A stretch of DNA of 58,151 nucleotides from CAZIKF01 sp964539825 (GTDB taxonomy: Bacteria; Muiribacteriota; UBA6191), in contig CAZIKF010000032.1 in the NCBI GenBank assembly GCA_964539825.1, positions 1 to 58,151 on the forward strand, given 5' to 3'. The position numbers were made by a program, and so were the translations under genes. This document shows, piece after piece, positions 16,201 through 22,014 of the stretch. Numbering within the stretch: the stretch's first letter is position 1; each line of letters starts with the position of its first letter. Below the pieces are notes generated by a model, which did not search any database, had not been told where the DNA came from, and saw only the letters and a list, made by a program, of their open reading frames with translations.

Positions 16201-18627
16201 ACCGGCAATAATCTGGTACTGGGAAAGATCCTGGGGTTTGAGTTCATTACTGAAATCAGTAATCACCGGAGCGGACTCGGTAATCTCAAAACACGAAAAT
16301 CCATTACAATTCACCGAGGTCAGTCCGGCCGAATTTTCCAAATCCAGTCGATAACGACCTGGGGGTAGATGTTCAGGGATGTTTACATAAGCTTGAGTGA
16401 AGCTTGTGAAATTCGGACTGGTGTCGATGACCACCCCGCTAAGATCCCTGTTAATCAGACGAACCGTATGAAGGCTTGAGAGGCTGGTTCCCTGTATATC
16501 CAAAACAAAGCTTACCAGGTTACTAACCTGGGTTGAGCCCAGGGGATTCAGAGCGGGGTCCAAAAGGACAGTCTGAACGGAGGTAGATGGAATCACTCCT
16601 TCTTTAGCCTGAAAATTTTGCGTAGAAACGGCTTTACCAAAAGCATTTTCCAAACCTACAAAATAAGTTCCCGGATTTGTCCCAAGCGGAAAAATGAAGG
16701 TTAGGGAGGTATAGGAAGTACTGGAAATTGAAACCGGAAATTGAGATGAAAAACTCGAAATCAACAGGTTTCTATTGGTAGAAATACGTACGCTGCTGAC
16801 AGAGGATAGTCTCTCACCAAGGACATCAACTTCATGGTCCTGGGAATTGAACGCGATTCCACCAAAGGAAGGAACGATCGCATCGATGAGAGGGAATGTT
16901 TCCAGGACGGTATAGATAACCGAACTCACATTATTAACAGCGACCTCAACTTCGTCTCCGCAGGGAGTTGAGGGATCGCATGTGTTGCTCACCCTAATCT
17001 GATAGGCTCCTGTAGCCAGACGAGTTGGGACAATACCTTTCCATTCCACCAGACCCGCTCCATCAATCACCTGGGCAGAAGAGGGACTCAAAAAATGCCG
17101 AATAGATGGGGCACTGACCTTTTGGAGCACCGCTTTTTGAGAAAAAACACCCATCAGGTTCCTTCCCTCAAAACGAATTTCCCGAGTTAGGTGATTAAAA
17201 CCCTGGGAGGGGGAAAGGGCTGGGTCTAGCAGAGTGAAATCAGGGGGACCCAATTCCTTGACCTCAATTTCCTGGACCGAAAGTACCCGATCCTGGGGTC
17301 GTAATCCGCTCAGTGAAAGCCTGTAGGGAACTGGAAAAGGACCGAAAGCTGGAATGGTAAGAGATAAAAGCTGATCATTGGAAGTGAGAAACTCATTGAT
17401 GGCAAATACCTTGGGATTGATGAATGAATCGGTTCCCAGAAATTCAAGACTAACCTGGTTAACAACCGCGAGATTTAGTCCCTGGACATTTATCACCGAT
17501 GTCTGTCCTAGCAAATGCTCCCCGCTGCTTAGAGAAAGAATCGCGGGGATACCCCTGTTATCAACTTCAAAAGCAATCGTCTTAACGCGGTTGGTATTGG
17601 AGGAATCGGGAGTGAAGCCTGCCGGAGTCACATCAACAGCAAGAATCACATCCACTTTGGTCCCCACAGCCAAATCCGCCGCGGATTCCCACACAAAAGT
17701 ATGAGAGACACCATCGGAACGTTCGGCATTCAGAGAAGTTCCTGCGCTGATTCCAGTGTTTCCAAGCGTTGCCGCTAAAAATGAGATCCCATCAAGAGAA
17801 TAAAAAACCTGGACTGTCGCTAAATCATCTTCAGGATCATAGAGACGAAAAACTACACTAATCGCGCTGGAAAGATCATTTCCCAGGCTATCAACCACCG
17901 CATAAGGAAGATGATTGATGACCTGTTGATTAACGACCGCATCAGCGATCTGCTCCACCTGTGAGACTACAAAGGGTCGCTCAAGTAGATCAAGAGAACT
18001 TGGATCAACATTGTCGTTGGCAATTTCCTGGCGCAGAATCACCGCAAGAATTCCCTTCTCCCTGAGGAAACTCTGGGATTGAGACTGGTCTTGAAAAGTA
18101 ATGGCAGGGTTCGATTTTTTTATTTCTTCAAAGAGAATGGCCTCTGCGGTACTCTCTGGGTCTACTGCCCGAGTCTGCGTAGCTTGCTGGACACTCAGCG
18201 GACTATTGATCGCCTTTAAGGTGATTTTGCCCCTGGTGACAACAACCGTAATTTCTACTCCGAAGGGGAGCTGTTCCACTACATAGGTCGCACCGGTATT
18301 CCCCGCGTCGATGGCAATCCGCCCGGTGACTTCCTGTAGTGCGCCTGTGGAATCAAGATAACGCCCCAGTACAGTCAAATTGGAAAAACGGTTTACTGCC
18401 TTCGCGACGCGGCTAAGCGAAGAGTTTAGATTCCCATCGCTTGTATCAACAGGAATATCAATCCTCCCGTTGATCGTCGCGGTTGTAGGCGTTATTGGCT
18501 GCTGGAGCGGAAATCCGCTATCGGAAGTCTTTCCCCCAAATCCGCTATCGGAAGTCTTTCCCCCACAACCTATGAAGGCCAAGGTCGTGAAAAGGAGAAG
18601 AAACTGGGATATCCTCAAGAGATTCAT
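7207..18627 (-). CDS. giant Ig-fold surface lipoprotein (IPT/TIG-like and Big_5-like repeats), with assembly gap
   Basis: About 3,800 residues. The N-terminus is a lipoprotein signal with FIGC at 18-21 (Cys21) followed by GGKTSDSGF twice. Residues ~45-130 resemble a carboxypeptidase-regulatory-like beta domain. Residues ~225-355 are a beta domain containing DPEDDLATVQVFYSLDG. From ~355 to ~2720 there are about two dozen units of ~95-100 residues with the IPT/TIG-like pattern (I.G.NL.GV near the start, LxPGTYxLxVxN near the end). From ~2725 to ~3295 there are about five Big_5-like units (FDQPID, FSKEID, FDQEVA, FNESIH, FTEPID). The last ~375 residues are a unique domain I do not recognise. It is probably anchored to a membrane and displayed for adhesion or shell formation; this is an inference. 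The gene contains a 100-N gap at 14398-14497, so true length and frame continuity are unproven. Confidence 0.8.
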   Translation of the reverse strand: MNLLRISQFLLLFTTLAFIGCGGKTSDSGFGGKTSDSGFPLQQPITPTTATINGRIDIPVDTSDGNLNSSLSRVAKAVNRFSNLTVLGRYLDSTGALQEVTGRIAIDAGNTGATYVVEQLPFGVEITVVVTRGKITLKAINSPLSVQQATQTRAVDPESTAEAILFEEIKKSNPAITFQDQSQSQSFLREKGILAVILRQEIANDNVDPSSLDLLERPFVVSQVEQIADAVVNQQVINHLPYAVVDSLGNDLSSAISVVFRLYDPEDDLATVQVFYSLDGISFLAATLGNTGISAGTSLNAERSDGVSHTFVWESAADLAVGTKVDVILAVDVTPAGFTPDSSNTNRVKTIAFEVDNRGIPAILSLSSGEHLLGQTSVINVQGLNLAVVNQVSLEFLGTDSFINPKVFAINEFLTSNDQLLSLTIPAFGPFPVPYRLSLSGLRPQDRVLSVQEIEVKELGPPDFTLLDPALSPSQGFNHLTREIRFEGRNLMGVFSQKAVLQKVSAPSIRHFLSPSSAQVIDGAGLVEWKGIVPTRLATGAYQIRVSNTCDPSTPCGDEVEVAVNNVSSVIYTVLETFPLIDAIVPSFGGIAFNSQDHEVDVLGERLSSVSSVRISTNRNLLISSFSSQFPVSISSTSYTSLTFIFPLGTNPGTYFVGLENAFGKAVSTQNFQAKEGVIPSTSVQTVLLDPALNPLGSTQVSNLVSFVLDIQGTSLSSLHTVRLINRDLSGVVIDTSPNFTSFTQAYVNIPEHLPPGRYRLDLENSAGLTSVNCNGFSCFEITESAPVITDFSNELKPQDLSQYQIIAGEAGILSILGSSLAGVRSAAICDSQISCLYEISSVSGSFDEVIANLSSSVYMKPGTYFLQVTNQTAPSFSPVDKKLEVLERTPAVDFIEPQVLTSAQLLNDVNVITFTGRNLFGLTDIYLLPSTDGSNPCTVPTTQTPYRFLGTEIDGVSRTQATLTLQNLGTLLPGTYAFRLQNLAPSGTDNLSFCDPTVHRFSVTEPPLEFLSFFNSNPSSPESTTIANHTTSVVTFVGKFLFGLDKVQMQRRGSAIQNLPSIFEAEVTTSFLSQATFQIESGLLPGTYDLLMKNSGMSQPQLVGASVEVTEVITPEISTILILGENQSNTEDIFVDLKGTALEGVGLFTHSINLIDTRDTAHLVALPTTQAGGLIELRALPDQSTFIRAKIPRGTPGGEYLVSVLNTSGNTSPVTTNALIDVFEPQAVFETLSVQGPFDEEFGFGENTRKTRLELRGSNLASSEEVFLQREPAFIGDSSETLRLVSEVIHRVFQPQEITLTTTLPLFLRPGFYDLQIRNNSGEFSEKIDPVSSPFFEQVLVREGAPQVELVGCLDFELAELVDPASVNSECSTSFXXXXXXXXXXXXXXXXXXXXXXXXXXXXXXXXXXTNSVATVRFQKKLKSAELFPATIFTLNPVSVVNNVNTTVFVSGDHLTGTTQVALFTSDLPSAGATLITTLPFEPNPSLPINLLSFSVPENQFPSTYRIRIRNSRGFNPGDPILDTNLIQISEPPPLITTLSRFWDTNETTKTVLVHGDGFLGLTDVVFKPSSTGLAGTSNANMSIPHSQIPLQFSVTSRSLLSIVIPPLQLPGFYQLSMENTNPSSYLYEVPFQVRENPPTIFSVSPAFVFYADDEQIVVTGSDFLGVRGTPVSSTFARLTHVESGVQRDLDLTQNPTYDTLHLTVPRNLLIGLYELEIQNQEGVASTVTVTQFFVKEGLVEIQQVVGTTFQYDDNFNDSNKRVDIFGKHLQGVKRIQITTQIQGRTYTYDLIDGLADPYISITNSVINTDFVYPGQYQLLIENTAGTINPSTPIIDIQIPNSVITDFQPRSGPYNSPSEITITGNHLRRWERMEFQRGIGCADPDDSVNILFIATNTNSTVFQEVSHTETKIIFGSQNVNEKFDEACNKFFNICYNLYGDPDLASGGPACEQLLVLNNPSPGNFQLVGNIPEVDSFEDEIAIPIPTTTEFTDFVSGNPAVATTSIFSGLPLDLVIRGANYDSLQSIKIIRDSDSVEWTLACTSGTGSASLNQGNLTTVTVRIPREIFHFPPNAAGNPCLNPSNLLPLTPGLYSFVVSGTSGTSSSLPRRVKFYFSEGFPNNTSILNTSSTTIFNDVDHDLRLKAGQLLGARMVRIRDQAGARLSDFSVPRGFIVSETELEFTVPKGTLRGLKTDVFGPYSIQVLNSRGWTQSGTGQFEINERAPQLDSILPTSGQNLATSPLIFDGNHLLGVGQPLIGGGFNRLRMFHRESVENPAITTISIDLTASVTVQSLTSFVAVIPKRLRPGKYFFSVENDHHLTAFNPRVFDNILFEALDSSPVVTFVTPQISDFDLLPPNLEIRGLHLSGMRTVELSLVGAPVSNELTLSLISSPDLTSANFDSAIFSLPQSPTFLVPGLYEIAVENANGLFPLANFSLEVLEKEPRLDQIIPVEPSSFDNSGLVTFDLEGDNLFGHPLINVSLGSTTSPIVVTGALQSRFAIRGLTLIDSLFPDTWILSFENTQGSTSLSFIVTEPIPQIESIVPERVSFQGESLIQLVGDHFISASTAPGSVTLTDVLQTPLEEIRLIDRRNMEVLVPQGIQVGRYQIQATNKAGRNTTSAFLIVEGSGLSLNSIQPQTGSVLGGEFLVIEGAGFVQGTRLVIGNSLAQDIRVEPTRLEAFAPALSASIPITGASTSVRVELINPDGERVVEEEFYSYFRETINAPRILRVFPGAITGSGPTGKPINTRIAFEFDQPIDAQSLQDLVTGTLNFHGVEVLSDRNVIGGTLTWGPDSRVFVYNTFGIDFIPNKPVEIGFAASIRSSTGVSLVSTDVLQLSSPFFDKPYVEDWAFEVGAGQDNSALSVVAPVGSGSTAPSTWVTDVVFSKEIDPLTIFPEDIILTEDVTSKRIVVEVQLDNSGLIVHIDPTERLNPNRNYSLRWKNTNLRSLTQHSMSSDFTYQLGSEATGPRLLSIVPENAETGVVRNTVVIFEFDQEVAETSMNDSNVFVLDPAGEKLAGVFSSNDEKTFYTLRLLELLNGGDIYDVVVSRRVKSPTGVPITASSTSAFTISTLDDIDLSGPVIVNIFPSNAQSLVSTEAVPIVTFNESIHKADLTTENFKLNKVEVDGFHTIQHGLTLLEDRATILLTPVERLEHEAQYNVTVASGIRDLSSNLSTEGVSITFTVTPHFDSIGPNIDSVIPANGASQVAISTHVQVKFTEPIDPTDVTAANFVVRTVDALSVAGGYTLEENSTRVRFVPSAPLLKETTYVLEISGSIKDLFGNPRLVPSTTTFSTESFFDNVPPVISNLTVNGIPSTLNGDGPTVFDNLGSAVVPVLHVPENGFTIDIYYEDPGLGGETSGVDQSNITVVDEKQVHKQIDPSNQQLLTNLNLLEQGIFPIHQAGHTRLVIPSNWIFAAGRHILTATVKDLSTNGNISLAKVFEFQVSPISGEEINYPFENGTTSTFSLEYDGDHYLYDTSVQLGNLRIRTLFEPDGALDFLQELELLGFIADDTVRPPNVTEGPSPSVIGTNVTTFLKSLVLQEVRRFFDLDPVTGLPNIAELPVGVRFETELPGTQSSISRLLIGGDNGAESGGGVGVIKSTERSFYNTANRNPFLSLISRTEPVDQGQGVFSVQIIRSFANDPEGFQEWKSRFGPISVFAYTNTGGFTGLPIGFFPTDEDIYQLSPQDASTGLDEVRKTRYFEMLNALESYARILAVSIARVAAEAVGLVSKGIPPLGLYGGAQNIPDFFVASESTFPYLRPLGENNLMRKKIGLFEIFTPSPGDLKLSDFSSIYLRNQIRVTQ
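14398..14497. other. assembly gap (exactly 100 N) inside the giant repeat gene
   Basis: One hundred consecutive N, a conventional filler for a scaffold join of unknown length. It sits among repeated Ig-like units, where assemblers often collapse sequence. Both flanks are open in the same minus-strand frame across the filler, which is compatible with a single gene but would occur by chance one time in three. Confidence 0.98.
18511..18564 (-). repeat. perfect 27-bp tandem duplication coding for GGKTSDSGF x2
   Basis: Two identical 27-bp copies (18511-18537 and 18538-18564) lie directly after the lipobox cysteine codon of the giant lipoprotein. Each adds nine residues in frame, so copy-number change would lengthen or shorten the flexible tether without breaking the gene. 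Confidence 0.9.
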
Positions 18628-18672
18628 CTCATTGTTCCCCGGGACTTCTGGTAATTTTCCGCGGGGATTCTT

Positions 18673-20166
18673 TCAAGACCTTTCATGCGCCATCAGATCC
18701 GTGCTAATACGAAAATATTTGGTAATCGGATAGCGGGAGAAGTTCGTAACTCGGGAAGAATAAACGCAAGCAAAATCCTCAACCTGGTCCCCAAACCGAG
18801 ATTTTCGTCTCGATGATTTGAATAAGCAACCCCAGTTTGGGTTGTATCCCTCCGACATTTCCTCTTCCAGCCGCTTTATCTCATTAAGGCATTCCGTGGC
18901 TCGATAGTCCTTTTGAATCACCAGCTCGTGCAAATCTTTCACTTCGGTATCAATATCCTTTAAGTCTTCAAAACTAAGCACATCATAAGCATCGAGTTTT
19001 CGGTTTCTGAGGAAGGAAATCTGATTTTCAAGCATTATAATGTCATCTCTTGTTTCCTGAAGCTCCTTACGCCGACTATCCAGTGACTCCTTGTCGGTTC
19101 TCTGCGACTCCAGGATTCTCAACTCTTTCTCCAACTCACTGATAATCATGGCGGTTCTCCAGCCGCAGGATTGCTTTGACTTGAGAATATCGCCAAAAGT
19201 GTGGTCACCGAAGTAGAGGATCGATTCTCCGGCTGCACCGAGCTCTTTTTCCATACTTTTAAAATAGCCTTGCCGAAAGAGCTTGGATCGAACTTCAGAA
19301 GGAATCTCGGCCCCCATCTCATCAGATTCCATTCTCTCGAGGGCCGCCTCCTTGGAGAAGAAGGCTGGTTTACGCGCGGACACTACAATGAAATTAAAGT
19401 AGTCCTGCCAGTTCTCATACCCTGGGATCTCACCGTTAAGCAAATAAGTCAGAATCGCATCGGTATAGTAGTACTCTGAGTTTGTCAGGAGAAAGAGGCG
19501 CTTTTTCCCCTGGATACAATGAAAAAGAGTCTTGGGAAGAAGCGGATCTTTTTCAATATAGGTAGATAAATTAGAAGTAATTTCGGCTTTGAGACTGCCG
19601 TCTCGATGAACCTGGTCAATGGCTTCTCGAATGTCTCGATGAAGGGATCTATAATCGGTCTTTTTGGTCCCGTTCCTCTCGTCCATAAAACCTACTAATT
19701 GCATATACAAGCAGGCTTCCGGAAGGCAGAATAAAGTGTCAAGGTAGGCAAAGTCATCAGAGGATGGGCGATAGCTCTCCCCAGGCTTATTATACAGGCT
19801 CTTACGATCCTTCTTACCCAATCTATTTGGTCCGTGGTAGGCGATTTCTACATATTTGTGATGGTCCAGCTTGATGAAATTTCCACGACGTTTGTCCACC
19901 ACTAACCCACGGATAACCATTCCGTGCTGATATTTCAAACTGCTAATTTCTTCCGGGTACCCAAATTTCTCGGTAAGGAGTTCTATTGAGAGCCGAAAAG
20001 CGAGTTCCTTAGCAGCGGGTTTGTAAATGGCCAGGGTGTGGTCCATATCAAAGCCCATGTGGGAAACACTCTGCAGCTTTAGATTGCGATTGATAAAAAT
20101 CTGGTCTTGATACTCAATCGTATCTTCGCGAGATTGGTATCGAAGATGATCCCACGGTCCTACCAA
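18673..20166 (-). CDS. HAD-IG family 5'-nucleotidase (cN-II-like, PF05761)
   Basis: A 497-residue cytosolic HAD hydrolase of the purine 5'-nucleotidase type. Motif I is FDMDHTLAIY with D40 and D42. LLTNSEYYYTDAILTYL carries the motif II region, and YFGDHTFGDILKSK (about 318-331) is the motif IV region typical of HAD-IG nucleotidases. A charged helical insertion or coiled coil (about 335-430) precedes the C-terminus. The start is a TTG at 20166 supported by GAGGAGG 6 nt upstream. It lies 45 bp upstream of the giant lipoprotein gene, so the two could be cotranscribed. Nothing suggests a functional link with the surface proteins. Confidence 0.88.
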   Translation of the reverse strand: MVGPWDHLRYQSREDTIEYQDQIFINRNLKLQSVSHMGFDMDHTLAIYKPAAKELAFRLSIELLTEKFGYPEEISSLKYQHGMVIRGLVVDKRRGNFIKLDHHKYVEIAYHGPNRLGKKDRKSLYNKPGESYRPSSDDFAYLDTLFCLPEACLYMQLVGFMDERNGTKKTDYRSLHRDIREAIDQVHRDGSLKAEITSNLSTYIEKDPLLPKTLFHCIQGKKRLFLLTNSEYYYTDAILTYLLNGEIPGYENWQDYFNFIVVSARKPAFFSKEAALERMESDEMGAEIPSEVRSKLFRQGYFKSMEKELGAAGESILYFGDHTFGDILKSKQSCGWRTAMIISELEKELRILESQRTDKESLDSRRKELQETRDDIIMLENQISFLRNRKLDAYDVLSFEDLKDIDTEVKDLHELVIQKDYRATECLNEIKRLEEEMSEGYNPNWGCLFKSSRRKSRFGDQVEDFACVYSSRVTNFSRYPITKYFRISTDLMAHERS

Positions 20167-20264
20167 GTCAGCCTCCTCTAAGTACTACGCGGCTAAACGA
20201 AATGCTTTTAGGCATAAACCAGAGGATTATACCATTTGAAGGGGAATCACGGGCAGGTCATCCT

Positions 20265-20295
20265 ACAAAAAGGGGTTAAATATACCTGTTTTTGT
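20265..20295 (-). terminator. candidate terminator after the EcsC-TerB gene
   Basis: ACAAAAA (20265-20271) and TTTTTGT (20289-20295) are perfect inverted arms around a GG/CC-containing centre. Read on the minus strand the structure lies about 45 nt after the EcsC-TerB stop and its 3' arm is T-rich. The two central mismatches weaken the stem. The rest of the 20167-20339 intergenic stretch holds only the GGAGG ribosome site of the next gene. Confidence 0.45.
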
Positions 20296-20339
20296 GCGAA
20301 TTTCCCAGGCATTGGGAGATGGAATCAAAACCTTTGCGG

Positions 20340-21941
20340 CTAGAATTCTGGCTCTTGCCGTGCTCCAATCATTTTTTGATAGGTCCAATAGGCTCTACCC
20401 ATAAAGGATTTAAGAGCGTTTCCGCCGGCTTGTTTTTCGGTTCGTACACGAATCTCAACACGTTCAGCTACCTTTTGATCAACCTTGAATTTTTCAATGA
20501 TCTTATCGTGTAAATCGATCTCTTCAGGTCCCTTTTCCTGATCAACGTACTGCATCGCTGTCACCGAATAAAGGATTTGCTCCTTTACAATCTCGCTCTC
20601 GGAGGATATGTCGTAATCAAATTTAGCGATCAGATCATCCTCACCGGCCAGCATTCGCTCAACGAGTCCATTATTATGGGGGAAGAGGGCCATAACCTTG
20701 CGTAGAATCATTAGCTCTTCGGGCTTTTGCAGTCCGTCTGCGTTCATGGTTAGGATCAAGGCTCTAAACATAGCCAACTCCACCTTAGCAAGCCTCAGGT
20801 TATTCATAGCTTCAAGGTTCTTAGCCGTACTGTCCGAATAGAACTCCTTGGCGATTTTCCCCACCTTTGAGGTAAACATATAGTTCATACCTCCAGAAAT
20901 TCCAGCTCCTACCAGGGGAATAAGTCCGACAAGCGTTTTTTCAACTGTTGCCTCGGTAATCGCCTTTTTCTGAAACAGGGTCACCAGGATGTCCTTGATG
21001 ATCGGGTGCAATGTCCCGGCTTTCTCAATTCCTCTTTTAACTAAATCAGGGGTAACCTTTGCCCTCACGTAAATAGTGAGCTTATTTTCCAGGTTTTGTT
21101 CCAAGGCCCTCGTAGCAGCGGAAACCCCCGAAGCGATACCGAAAAGAATCATCGCTTCTGTGACCCGCTCCTCTTCCTGCATATCCTTTCCATAGATTTC
21201 CGCGATTCGAAAGATCAATGTGGCCTGTTTCTTGAATAAAAAGATGATATCAGGAACCATAGTTCCCACATTCACAGCCAACTGGGCGACAGTACCAGCA
21301 CCGGGAAAAACACCGGGGAGAGCGGCAACAAATCCAACTCCCATGGTCATTCGGGCGGCGTTCTTAATCAGGTAATCGGAAAGCTGGCCAGGGGAGAGGT
21401 GTGGATATTTTTCACGGAGCTTATCATTGAGCTCCCTATAGTTTTTACTCAGTAATTTAGTCTTTTCCAGGAAAGCGATGAACCAGGACTCCATGTCCTC
21501 GCTGGCCTTAACCGCACCATCTACAACCTTTCTTGCACCGGGATCAAAAAGTCCCTGTTCCGTATAAAGCCTGTCAAATATCTCCTTTTGCTTCTTATCA
21601 TTTCCCGATTCGGATGGGGCCCTGGGTGAGAGGGATAGCCTTGCTTCCTTCTGACGTGAGAAATTTTGAAAATCATGTCTTTCCAGGTAAACCAAAGCGA
21701 TAGACAAGAAGCGATCTCGTTTCTCAAGATCCCCGTCCTGCTCAAATTTAACTGCTTCCTCTAGAGCCCAACGAGCTTGGGGACTATAGATATCCTTTGA
21801 TTCTAGACTTGAACCACCCAGAAATCGGTGAGATGGATCATCAAGAATGGTCTCAATTTGTAGAGCTGGATTGGCGCCAAGAAGCCCTGCAGAGAGGAAT
21901 AACAAGAGAATGGAACGTGAAATTTTCAATATTTGGTTCAT
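20340..21941 (-). CDS. exported EcsC-domain protein with C-terminal TerB-like domain
   Basis: 533 residues beginning with a signal peptide or N-terminal anchor (about 1-23, SILLLFLSAGLLGA). Residues ~195-365 match the EcsC family: a glycine-rich ALPGVFPGAGTV hydrophobic segment, MVPDIIFLFKKQATLIFRIA and IYGKD, then a second hydrophobic segment LVGLIPLVGAGISGG. Residues ~384-490 resemble TerB/tellurite-resistance helical domains (LAMFRALILTMNADGLQKPEE). Both families are normally cytosolic and poorly understood; a leader peptide on this combination is uncommon. It lies 73 bp downstream of the second surface paralogue in the same direction and may be cotranscribed. Biochemical role unknown. Confidence 0.8.
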   Translation of the reverse strand: MNQILKISRSILLLFLSAGLLGANPALQIETILDDPSHRFLGGSSLESKDIYSPQARWALEEAVKFEQDGDLEKRDRFLSIALVYLERHDFQNFSRQKEARLSLSPRAPSESGNDKKQKEIFDRLYTEQGLFDPGARKVVDGAVKASEDMESWFIAFLEKTKLLSKNYRELNDKLREKYPHLSPGQLSDYLIKNAARMTMGVGFVAALPGVFPGAGTVAQLAVNVGTMVPDIIFLFKKQATLIFRIAEIYGKDMQEEERVTEAMILFGIASGVSAATRALEQNLENKLTIYVRAKVTPDLVKRGIEKAGTLHPIIKDILVTLFQKKAITEATVEKTLVGLIPLVGAGISGGMNYMFTSKVGKIAKEFYSDSTAKNLEAMNNLRLAKVELAMFRALILTMNADGLQKPEELMILRKVMALFPHNNGLVERMLAGEDDLIAKFDYDISSESEIVKEQILYSVTAMQYVDQEKGPEEIDLHDKIIEKFKVDQKVAERVEIRVRTEKQAGGNALKSFMGRAYWTYQKMIGARQEPEF

Positions 21942-22014
21942 AGCACCACCAAAAAATGTAAACCAATAGATAGGTTCGGACTACTTACTTTACGTGGATA
22001 AAAGGGAAAAGGTT

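Noticed and set aside
7826..18286. Several frames of 60-126 codons on the plus strand opposite the giant gene
   Set aside because: They are antisense to a long continuous coding frame with clear domain repeats and have no recognisable products.
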